Part shown: piece by piece, positions 6,755 to 12,254 of the stretch
Layout of the letters: each line of letters begins with the position of its first letter
Position numbering within the stretch: position 1 is the stretch's first letter
From: Holophagales bacterium UBA5066
GTDB lineage: Bacteria > Acidobacteriota > Thermoanaerobaculia > UBA5066
Length of the DNA: 14,787 nucleotides
Direction of reading: 5' to 3'
Assembly: GCA_002414905.1 (NCBI GenBank)
Contig: DIAY01000206.1
Span: forward strand, 1-14,787
Program-made: the position numbers and the translations under genes
The notes under the pieces: generated by a model
The model's input: the letters and a program-made list of their open reading frames with translations, nothing else
Told to the model about the DNA's origin: nothing
Database searches by the model: none

Positions 6755-7093
6755 TTACGCCGATTCCCCCGCGCTCTGCCCCAGGGCTGCTCGCAGCTCC
6801 GTCTCGGTGATCAGCTCCAGGTGCCCCCATCTCTCGCGGTAGACCTCGCCACGGCGGATCTGCTCGCGAGCCCAGAGGGCCTCGCTGTCGTTCCCGGTGA
6901 CGAGCCCCACCACGAGGACGTCCGTCACGGCGTTAAGGAACGGATGGACGGACCCTCCCCGCTCCTCGATCGCCCGCTCGAGGGCCCGCTGCTCGTCCCG
7001 CGGCGGGTTGCTCGCCACGACGAAGGAGCGGCCCTCGAAGAGGTCCCGGTGATGGAAATCCCTTCTCTGCGCCGATCCGCTCGTGCTGCCCAT
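6755..7093 (-). CDS. Stand-alone BRCT-domain protein, small
   Basis: The 112-residue protein is almost entirely one BRCT-like domain (residues about 18-104). It opens with LFEGRSFVVASNPPRDEQ and an amphipathic helix, followed by the conserved turn ERGGSVHPFLNAVTDVLVVG (44-63), matching the GG-K-V...TD-LVVG pattern of BRCT repeats. It closes with a helix (SEALWAREQ) and the LELITETEL strand-helix end. BRCT domains bind phosphopeptides or DNA ends; in bacteria they are normally the tail of NAD-dependent DNA ligase LigA or part of longer proteins, so a free copy suggests an adaptor or DNA-damage role (inference). The first 15 residues are polar and low complexity. The ATG is preceded by AAAGGGGA (7106-7099), a good Shine-Dalgarno 5 nt away. 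It is divergent from the small peptide gene and shares its upstream element. Partner unknown. Confidence 0.75.
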   Translation of the reverse strand: MGSTSGSAQRRDFHHRDLFEGRSFVVASNPPRDEQRALERAIEERGGSVHPFLNAVTDVLVVGLVTGNDSEALWAREQIRRGEVYRERWGHLELITETELRAALGQSAGESA

Positions 7094-7148
7094 GACGGTC
7101 CCCTTTCCGGGGAGGCCGATCGATGGACGAGCCCCGTCCTCGACATCC

Positions 7149-7190
7149 CCCTACCTACTCATGAGGGGCCGAGGGGGGGGTGACTGGACC
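7149..7190 (-). promoter_or_regulatory. Upstream element of the BRCT gene (copy 1 of a divergent pair)
   Basis: Read on the minus strand this is GGTCCAGTCA, 14 nt rich in C, CCTCAT, GAGT, AGGTAGGG. Copy 2 at 7217-7258 has the same blocks at the same spacing (GGTNCAGTCA-N14-CCTCAT-N4-AGGTAGGG) pointing the other way. The 3' end is 55 nt before the BRCT ATG. The blocks do not fit TTGACA/TATAAT or the usual ECF boxes. The conserved blocks with a free spacer look like a promoter or a protein-binding site rather than RNA structure, because the two spacers are not complementary. Confidence 0.55.
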
Positions 7191-7216
7191 GGGCTTCAAA
7201 ATTTATTTTTGCCGGC
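7191..7216. promoter_or_regulatory. AT-rich centre between the two divergent elements
   Basis: The 26 bp between the paired elements contain TTCAAAATTTATTTTTG (7195-7211), the most AT-rich run in this GC-rich window. It could serve as a shared UP element or a site for a bending protein. This is inference from composition and position. Confidence 0.35.
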
Positions 7217-7258
7217 GGTGCAGTCAGGGGGGGTGAATCGCCTCATAGAGAGGTAGGG
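7217..7258 (+). promoter_or_regulatory. Upstream element of the small peptide gene (copy 2 of a divergent pair)
   Basis: GGTGCAGTCA (7217-7226), a 14-nt spacer starting with seven G, CCTCAT (7241-7246), AGAG, AGGTAGGG (7251-7258). Block order and spacing equal copy 1 at 7149-7190. The element ends 49 nt before ATG 7308, close to the 55 nt on the other side, as expected for two similar promoters with 5' leaders of about 50 nt. Confidence 0.55.
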
Positions 7259-7307
7259 AGCTCGATTTCGACACGCCACCGGCGATCGGCGCCGGCAAGG
7301 AGGACCC

Positions 7308-7463
7308 ATGACCGTCCTGATGCTTCTCTTCCTGATCATCACAGGGGTCGATCCGGTACCCGGCAGCGCGACGACGGGCTCGACCGTCACGGGGACGGAG
7401 ACGACCAACGACACGACGACGGACGAAGGAGGATTTTCCGTGCGCAAGACTCCGATCGGCTGA
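7308..7463 (+). CDS. Small hypothetical peptide with hydrophobic N-terminus and Thr-rich tail
   Basis: This 51-residue frame runs from ATG 7308 to TGA 7461-7463. A perfect Shine-Dalgarno, AAGGAGG (7297-7303), precedes the ATG by 4 nt, among the strongest in the window. Residues 2-12 (TVLMLLFLIIT) form a short hydrophobic helix without basic residues before it. Then comes VDPVPG, a tail rich in Thr, Gly and acidic residues (residues 21-42), and a basic end, VRKTPIG. It may be a small membrane or exported peptide. A second Shine-Dalgarno, GAAGGAGGA (7425-7433), lies inside the gene 6 nt before an in-frame GTG (7440) that would give only seven residues. The gene is convergent with the ZAS-TPR gene (15 bp apart). 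I recognise no family. Evidence is the ribosome site, the frame and the shared promoter element; expression is unproven. Confidence 0.5.
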   Translation: MTVLMLLFLIITGVDPVPGSATTGSTVTGTETTNDTTTDEGGFSVRKTPIG

Positions 7464-7478
7464 GACCGCGGGAAACGC

Positions 7479-8786
7479 TCAGGCTCGGCGCGCAGCCTCG
7501 ACCCGGTCGCGGCCGGCGAGGTAATGCCGGAGGCGTCTGAGGCGGCCGACCACCTCGTCGCTGTCGCCCGCGTCGAGGCGGCCGAGGAGCGCGGTGGCAT
7601 CGGGATCGTCCCGGACCTCGGGAATGGCATCCCCCCGGAGTGCCTCCACGAGGGTGCGGACGGCTCCGTAGCTGCCGAGCGCCGCGTGCGCCTCGGCCAG
7701 GGCAAGGCGTGCGTAGTAGGCGTCGACGGCGAGGCCTTCGCGGTCGCAGTGTGCCACGAGCTTCGCCCCCCGGGCGCGAACCTCCTCGTACGAACCCTCG
7801 TCGAGGCCGAGGTTCAGGAGGTTGACGCGAATGGCCGTCGCGCTCGCACCGAGCCCCGCCCGGAGCGCCAGCTCGAGTGCCGAGCCGAAGGCGGCACGGG
7901 CCTCGGCGAGCCGGCCGAGGTTCATCAGGATTCCGGCCCTGTTCTGCTGGGTGGAGGCGACGGGACCGGGGTCAACGGCCGGATCGAGACGTTCGAGGGC
8001 GGCGTCGAAGGAGCGCAGCGCCTGGAGGAAGCGGGCCTCGCTGAAATGAACGAGGCCGATGGCGGCCTCGGTGCGGCCGATCCAGGCGTCCTGACCGTCC
8101 CTCGCGAAGCCGTCGCACGCCTCGCTGAGGAACCGGAGCGAATCCTCGTACCGGGACTCTCCCCAGAGGGCCGAACCGGCGTAGTAGCGGGCGTGCGAAA
8201 GGAGCAGGAGCGGAGCCCCGGCCCCCTCGAGCGCCGCGAGCCCCCGGAGCGCACTTCGAGCCGCGTCGCCCGACTCGCCAATGTAGAGGAGCCCCTGGCT
8301 CTCGAGGACCCACGAGGCAGCGACCGCGAGCCGCGACGGGGATTCGGCTTCTGACTCCGAGGCCGAGATCGCCTCGCGGAGCCGTGAGGCGAAAGCCACG
8401 GCGCGCTTCGGGTTTCGGAAGGTCAGCCGTGAAGCGAGCTGGGCGGCCTGGAGGGCGATCTCCGGGAAGCCTTTCCGGCCCGCCGCCTCCGCAAGGGCGA
8501 GGACGAGCGCCTCCTCCCCATCTTCGGCGGCCCGGACGAGGGTCTCGGCTTCCTCGAGCGTCCGGCCGAGCCGATGGAGCGACGCGGGCGCAATGGGGGG
8601 CTCGGCGTCGCCGGCAAGGGTCGCGAGAGACTCGAGGTCGGACAGGTGCTCGCGCCCCGCGGCCAGCCCGGCAATCCGCGCCCGGCACCCGGGACAGCTT
8701 TCCGCGTGTCCGCTCGGCGGCGCGCAAGGATCGAGCGCCAGGGCCAGGAGGTCGAGCTCGCCGAGGTGCCGTTCAACCGAGGGCAT
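7479..8786 (-). CDS. Zinc-finger (ZAS-like) TPR protein, putative anti-sigma or sigma-associated regulator
   Basis: The 435-residue protein begins with a short domain carrying H27-x3-C31-x2-C34 (HAESCPGC), the zinc-binding core of ZAS anti-sigma factors. From about residue 90 onward it is alpha-helical with repeated aromatic/small-residue pairs typical of tetratricopeptide repeats (for example HARYYAGSALWGESRYEDSL, QNRAGILMNLGRLAEARAAF, YARLALAEAHAALGSYGAV). No membrane helix is evident, so it should be cytoplasmic, unlike classical membrane-anchored anti-sigma factors. Its ATG lies inside the end of the sigma-factor gene (14-bp overlap), which implies translational coupling and a matched ratio of the two proteins. 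The likely role is to bind the upstream sigma factor through the zinc domain while the repeats receive a protein or peptide signal (inference). It could also be a TPR effector with a vestigial zinc domain. Confidence 0.78.
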   Translation of the reverse strand: MPSVERHLGELDLLALALDPCAPPSGHAESCPGCRARIAGLAAGREHLSDLESLATLAGDAEPPIAPASLHRLGRTLEEAETLVRAAEDGEEALVLALAEAAGRKGFPEIALQAAQLASRLTFRNPKRAVAFASRLREAISASESEAESPSRLAVAASWVLESQGLLYIGESGDAARSALRGLAALEGAGAPLLLLSHARYYAGSALWGESRYEDSLRFLSEACDGFARDGQDAWIGRTEAAIGLVHFSEARFLQALRSFDAALERLDPAVDPGPVASTQQNRAGILMNLGRLAEARAAFGSALELALRAGLGASATAIRVNLLNLGLDEGSYEEVRARGAKLVAHCDREGLAVDAYYARLALAEAHAALGSYGAVRTLVEALRGDAIPEVRDDPDATALLGRLDAGDSDEVVGRLRRLRHYLAGRDRVEAARRA

Positions 8787-9336
8787 GGGCGAGCGTCCTG
8801 AGGCACTTGCGGTAGCGTTTGTGGACCGCCGACTCGCTGATTGGAGCGTCGGTGGCGGCCTGGCGTGGCTTGCCTTCGAGGAGGCAGGCGCGCATCACCG
8901 CGCGGCAGTACGGCGTGAGGAGCGAGAAGGCCTGCCGGAACCGGCAGACGACCTCGATCCGTTCGCACGAGTCGTCGGCCGGGTCGAGTCCCTCGGGCAG
9001 AGGGAGCTCTCGTCGCCGGCCCGCGTCCTGCCGGCGCCGCGTGGCAAGGCATTCCCGCAGGAAGACCGACGTGAGGTAGGCCTCGGGGCTTCGCACGCAC
9101 GGGGCAGCGAAGACGATCGCCGTCGCGGCCCGCTGCAGGGCCTCCTCGGCATCCTCCCGCGAGAGGGCGAACCGCCGCTTCCCCAGGGCGATCAGGCCGC
9201 CTCCGAGCCGGCGGTAGAGGTCTTCCCAGTCCCACTCGCGAGCGTCGATGCCCGGTGCCGGGCCGACGGCCAGGTCCGTCAGACCCGGCGCGGCCTCGAC
9301 CCGAGGGGATTCGAAAGGAGCAGGTTCGCCCGGCAC
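8773..9336 (-). CDS. RNA polymerase sigma factor, sigma-70 family, ECF-like
   Basis: The 187-residue protein has the two-domain plan of small sigma factors. Region 2 spans about 38-103 (DLYRRLGGGLIALGKRRF ... EAYLTSVFLRECLATRRRQ). Region 4 spans about 133-182, with the helix-turn-helix in ISESAVHKRYRKCL after the LTPYCRAVMRACLLEGK segment. The protein would direct RNA polymerase to a limited promoter set. The family's usual RAFD-type residues in region 2 are poorly kept, so it is a divergent member. Start GTG 9336 has no Shine-Dalgarno but TAATCT 6 nt upstream. An alternative downstream start would remove part of the unusual 35-residue N-terminus. It is coupled to the ZAS-TPR gene by a 14-bp overlap, pointing to a sigma/regulator pair. 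A short palindrome over its promoter could allow self-regulation. Targets cannot be deduced. Confidence 0.8.
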   Translation of the reverse strand: MPGEPAPFESPRVEAAPGLTDLAVGPAPGIDAREWDWEDLYRRLGGGLIALGKRRFALSREDAEEALQRAATAIVFAAPCVRSPEAYLTSVFLRECLATRRRQDAGRRRELPLPEGLDPADDSCERIEVVCRFRQAFSLLTPYCRAVMRACLLEGKPRQAATDAPISESAVHKRYRKCLRTLAHALG

Positions 9337-9340
9337 GGGA

Positions 9341-9354
9341 GGAGATTACTCTCC
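9341..9354. promoter_or_regulatory. Palindrome over the sigma-factor promoter box
   Basis: GGAGA-TTAC-TCTCC is a perfect 5-bp inverted repeat around 4 nt. It contains the minus-strand TAATCT box (9343-9348) that stands 6 nt before the GTG of the sigma gene. It could be an operator, or chance at this arm length. Confidence 0.35.
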
Positions 9355-9376
9355 GCCCGCCTCTTCCCGGAAGACC

Positions 9377-10972
9377 CTACGTCGTGGCGGGCGCCTCTTT
9401 CGCCTCCTGCTTCTGGACCCAGCGGTTGAAAGCCCACATGGAGACGGCCGAGAGGAAGCCGATGGCCATGAGGAGGAGCCAGCCCCGCGAGGCGGCGGCG
9501 CGGTTCAGCTCGAGGAGGCCGTCGGTGCGCGTCGTCGCTCCCTTCGCCATGACGTCGTTGAAGATCCACGCGCCGACCGGTCCGCCCGTGAGCGAGCCGA
9601 TCGCCAGCGGGAGGTTCGCGTAGCCGAGGAAGAGCCCTTCCTGCCCCTTCGGCGCGAGCGCGCCGATGTACTCGTACATCCGCGGCGAGGTGTAGAGCTC
9701 GCCGAAGGCGATGAGGCCGACCGTCAGGATGATGAAGATCGAGGCGATGGGAAGGAGGTCGGCCACCGGGGCGCGCAGACCGCCGGCCGAGTAGAGCGGC
9801 CAGAGGTTGATACCCATGGAGACGCCGATGATCACGCAGCCGACGATCATCGACTTCACCGGCTTCATCTTCCCGAACAGGCTCGTGACGAGGAGCTGGA
9901 AGACGACGATGACGAACGGGTTCGCGGCGGTGTAGAGGTCCATCGCGGGGTTCGTCTCGACGACACGCTTCACGTAGAGCGGCATGACGTTGTAGACCTG
10001 GTTGTAGAGAAAGAAGAAGCCGCTGATGACGAGAAGGAAGAGCGCGAAACGCTTGTTTTTCAGCACCAGGACCATGTCGAGGAGGATCCGGCCCGCCGTC
10101 CGCTTCGGCTTCGCGGGGGTGTTCGCGGCAACCTCGGGCTCCTTGTAGAAGACGAGGACGACGAAGAACGCGACGACCGAGGCGGCCGTGGCGACGGCGA
10201 AGATGTACGAGAGCGCGGGGCTCCCGGCAGCCATCTCCGGAGCGGGACGCAGCTTCAACGCCTGGGAGATGCCGGCGGCCGCGCCCGCGATGATGGCGAA
10301 GGCGCCGGCCGTCGTCTTCGCGATGGTTCCGGGCTTCTCCCGGTGCTGGACGTTCCACCTCACGAGGAGGGTCAGCAGCGCGGCCCCGATGCCGCAGACG
10401 GCGACGACCCCGAGGATCAGGACGACGTCGGGGCGGGTTCTCACCACGTATGCCGTACCGCGTCCGAAGAGCGACCCGATGTTGATGATCATGTAGAAAA
10501 TCGCGAAGCCGAGCGTGGCGAGGGTGCCCGACGTCTTCTGAACGGTTCCCGAGATGCAGGGCTTGATGATCGACCCGCCGATGCCGATCAGGAGGATGCC
10601 CGCCACGATCGTTCCGACGAGGGAGGAGGAGGCGGTGAACTCCTTGCCGACGATCGTCGCCAGCTTCGCTCCGCCGAACCAGACGGGCGAGCCCATGAGC
10701 ATGTAGCCCGCAGCGAGAAGGACGAAAGCGAAGAGGAGCGACTTCCGGAACCCGACCTGGTCGGCGATCGTGCCGGAGAGGATCGGGAGGAAGTAGACCA
10801 GCGTCCAGAGGATGCTGTTGAGGTTCGAGGGCCAGTAGGCGCCGAGACCGAGCTGGCCGAGGTAGATGACGACGAAGCTCGCCATCGAGTAGTAGGCCGC
10901 CCGCTCGAAGAGCTCGGTGACGTTTGCGGTCCAGAAGACGGTGGGGAACCTGTCCTGCTTCGCGTCTGTCAT
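9377..10972 (-). CDS. Proton-coupled oligopeptide transporter (POT/PTR2 family, MFS)
   Basis: The 531-residue protein is a 12-14-helix major facilitator of the POT family. The proton-coupling ExxER motif is intact in helix 1 (ELFER, residues 20-24). The PTR2 signatures follow: GTIADQVGFRK in the loop after helix 2, GGSIIKPCISGTVQK, and FYMIINIGSL in helix 5. Family members import di- and tripeptides, or in some lineages nitrate or other solutes, with protons across the inner membrane. The C-terminus is a short basic-acidic tail. ATG 10972 is preceded in frame by GTG 10975; TACAAT lies 8 nt before that GTG and no Shine-Dalgarno is visible, so the true start may be the GTG. The gene is divergent from the metallophosphoesterase and lies 40 bp upstream of the sigma gene on the same strand. 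Family certain, substrate inferred. Confidence 0.92.
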   Translation of the reverse strand: MTDAKQDRFPTVFWTANVTELFERAAYYSMASFVVIYLGQLGLGAYWPSNLNSILWTLVYFLPILSGTIADQVGFRKSLLFAFVLLAAGYMLMGSPVWFGGAKLATIVGKEFTASSSLVGTIVAGILLIGIGGSIIKPCISGTVQKTSGTLATLGFAIFYMIINIGSLFGRGTAYVVRTRPDVVLILGVVAVCGIGAALLTLLVRWNVQHREKPGTIAKTTAGAFAIIAGAAAGISQALKLRPAPEMAAGSPALSYIFAVATAASVVAFFVVLVFYKEPEVAANTPAKPKRTAGRILLDMVLVLKNKRFALFLLVISGFFFLYNQVYNVMPLYVKRVVETNPAMDLYTAANPFVIVVFQLLVTSLFGKMKPVKSMIVGCVIIGVSMGINLWPLYSAGGLRAPVADLLPIASIFIILTVGLIAFGELYTSPRMYEYIGALAPKGQEGLFLGYANLPLAIGSLTGGPVGAWIFNDVMAKGATTRTDGLLELNRAAASRGWLLLMAIGFLSAVSMWAFNRWVQKQEAKEAPATT

Positions 10973-10983
10973 CACGGGGCGGG

Positions 10984-10989
10984 ATTGTA
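10984..10989 (-). promoter_or_regulatory. Candidate -10 box of the peptide transporter gene
   Basis: Minus-strand TACAAT matches five of six bases of TATAAT. It lies 8 nt before GTG 10975 and 11 nt before ATG 10972. No clear -35 box is seen 17 bp upstream. It shares the 69-bp divergent gap with the metallophosphoesterase promoter. Confidence 0.45.
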
Positions 10990-11028
10990 GAGGGGGCCAC
11001 CGGGAAAAGGCGCGGAGACTGTCTGTCC

Positions 11029-11034
11029 TAGACT
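11029..11034 (+). promoter_or_regulatory. Candidate -10 box of the metallophosphoesterase gene
   Basis: TAGACT is followed by a 7-nt spacer and ATG 11042, the same leaderless layout as several minus-strand genes. The pyrimidine-rich spacer (CTCCTCCGA) cannot serve as a Shine-Dalgarno. Confidence 0.4.
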
Positions 11035-11041
11035 CCTCCGA

Positions 11042-12166
11042 ATGGGCGCTTCGGGGCGGCTCGCCCTTTTCCTCGGCATCGTCCTCTCCGTCTGGACGCT
11101 TTTTCACGTCTACGCTTTCCAGCGGGCGTTCTCGATTCCTGCCGTGGCGCGCGCCGTTCCGATGGCGCTCCGGGTCGGGCTCTTCGCCCTTCTCTGGCTC
11201 TCCTATCCTCTCGGACGGGTTCTGGCGCGGTCGGTACCGGGGACACTGGCGCGGAGCGTGGAGCTGTTCGGCGCGATCTGGATGGGGGTGCTCTTCCTGG
11301 CCTTCGCATCCCTCCTGGCGGCCGACCTCGTGACGGGCTTCGGGCGGCTCTGGCCGAAGGGGGCGATCCCCTCGCGGGCGGTGGCGCTCGCCGTGGCCGG
11401 GGTGCTGTCGGCCTTCGCGCTCGTGCAGGCTGCGCGTGGCCCGCGCGTGGTTCGGCACGAGGTGAGGGTGGCGTCCCTCCCCGGCGGCCGCAGCGAGCTG
11501 AAGATCGTCCAGCTCACCGACCTCCACCTCGGGACGCTCCTTGGCGAGCGCTGGCTCCAGAGCCGGGTCGCCGAGGTGAACGCCCTCTCGCCCGATCTCA
11601 TCGTCGTGACCGGGGACCTCGTCGACAGCGAGGTGGGGCCGGTCGGCCCGCTCGCCCCCTCGCTGCGAAAGCTCACGGCCCCGCTCGGCGTCTGGGGCGT
11701 CACCGGGAACCACGAGTTCTACGCGGGGCTCGACCGATGCCTCGCCGTTTACGAGGCCGCCGGGATCCGGACGCTGCGCGACGAATGGGCCGAGGCGGCG
11801 CCCGGCCTCGTCCTGACGGGTGTCGACGACCTGACGGCGCGTCGGCAGCTCGGCGTCGATGGCCGCACGCTCGACCGCGCGTTCGCGGGGGTTCCGGAGG
11901 GTGCCGTCGTCGTCCACCTTTCCCACTCGCCGCTCCTCGTCCGCGAGGCGGCCTTCCGCGGCGCCCGGCTGATGCTTTCGGGGCACACGCACGGCGGGCA
12001 GCTCTGGCCCTTCACGTATCTGTCGGCGATTCCGTACCCCTTCCAGGCCGGACGCTACGAGGTCGGAGCGATGACGCTCGCCGTCTCGCGCGGGACCGGC
12101 ACCTGGGGGCCGCCGATGAGGCTCTTCTTCCGTTCCGAGATCGTCGAGGTCACGCTCCGAACCTGA
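11042..12166 (+). CDS. Membrane-anchored metallophosphoesterase (YaeI/YkuE-like)
   Basis: The 374-residue protein has four hydrophobic segments in residues about 6-130 and then a calcineurin-like phosphoesterase domain (about 150-372). All metal-binding motifs are present: D160-L-H162 (TDLHLG), G191-D192 (TGDLVDS), G222-N223-H224-E (GNHE), H295 (LSHSP) and G314-H315-T-H317 (GHTHGGQ). These place it with the membrane-associated YaeI/YkuE group, some of which act on phospholipids or on UDP-diacylglucosamine-type lipids; the actual substrate cannot be read from sequence. The domain probably sits outside the last helix at the membrane surface. Start ATG 11042 has TAGACT 7 nt upstream and no Shine-Dalgarno. 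It is divergent from the peptide transporter; 88 bp separate it from the adaptor gene downstream. Domain call is secure, cellular role is not. Confidence 0.9.
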   Translation: MGASGRLALFLGIVLSVWTLFHVYAFQRAFSIPAVARAVPMALRVGLFALLWLSYPLGRVLARSVPGTLARSVELFGAIWMGVLFLAFASLLAADLVTGFGRLWPKGAIPSRAVALAVAGVLSAFALVQAARGPRVVRHEVRVASLPGGRSELKIVQLTDLHLGTLLGERWLQSRVAEVNALSPDLIVVTGDLVDSEVGPVGPLAPSLRKLTAPLGVWGVTGNHEFYAGLDRCLAVYEAAGIRTLRDEWAEAAPGLVLTGVDDLTARRQLGVDGRTLDRAFAGVPEGAVVVHLSHSPLLVREAAFRGARLMLSGHTHGGQLWPFTYLSAIPYPFQAGRYEVGAMTLAVSRGTGTWGPPMRLFFRSEIVEVTLRT

Positions 12167-12188
12167 GGACGTGATCCGCTCTCCGGGT

Positions 12189-12207
12189 GTGGGACATCCT
12201 GTCCCAC
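12189..12207. promoter_or_regulatory. 19-bp perfect palindrome upstream of the adaptor/permease operon (operator candidate)
   Basis: GTGGGACATCCTGTCCCAC consists of two 8-bp arms (12189-12196 and 12200-12207) around TCC. It lies between the metallophosphoesterase stop and the adaptor gene, 13 bp before the GGAAC box. Length, symmetry and position fit a dimeric regulator or an activator site. There is no T tract, so it is not a typical terminator, although it also follows a stop codon by 22 nt. Confidence 0.55.
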
Positions 12208-12220
12208 GCAAAGATCCCAC

Positions 12221-12249
12221 GGAACCTTCCCGGGACTGGTTCGTAGTTT
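12221..12249 (+). promoter_or_regulatory. Candidate promoter of the adaptor/permease operon (ECF-like or leaderless)
   Basis: GGAAC (12221-12225), 16 nt, then CGTA (12242-12245) matches the general ECF-type layout (for example sigma-W, TGAAAC-N16-CGTA). Overlapping it, TAGTTT (12244-12249) stands 5 nt before ATG 12255. Both readings put transcription start at or near that ATG. A weaker sigma-54-like match also exists at 12237-12252, but its -12 element reads CC instead of GC. Confidence 0.4.
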
Positions 12250-12254
12250 CCAGC

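Noticed and set aside
3942..6830. 962-codon minus-strand open frame opposite the kinase
   Set aside because: Same shadow effect: the opposite strand of a complete kinase, composition dominated by D, E, R and G, no recognisable fold.
7149..7258. Paired element as terminal inverted repeats of a miniature mobile element
   Set aside because: Only about 26 bp lie between the copies, there is no target duplication that I can see, and each copy is placed at a regular distance from a start codon. A regulatory reading fits better, though a genome-wide repeat search would settle it.
9248..10990. Long plus-strand open frame opposite the peptide transporter
   Set aside because: Highly charged Asp/Glu/Arg sequence with no hydrophobic core, opposite a clear POT transporter.
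12189..12207. Palindrome as a terminator for the metallophosphoesterase gene
   Set aside because: There is a stem but no T tract on either side, and the symmetry around TCC just before promoter-like boxes suits an operator more than a terminator.
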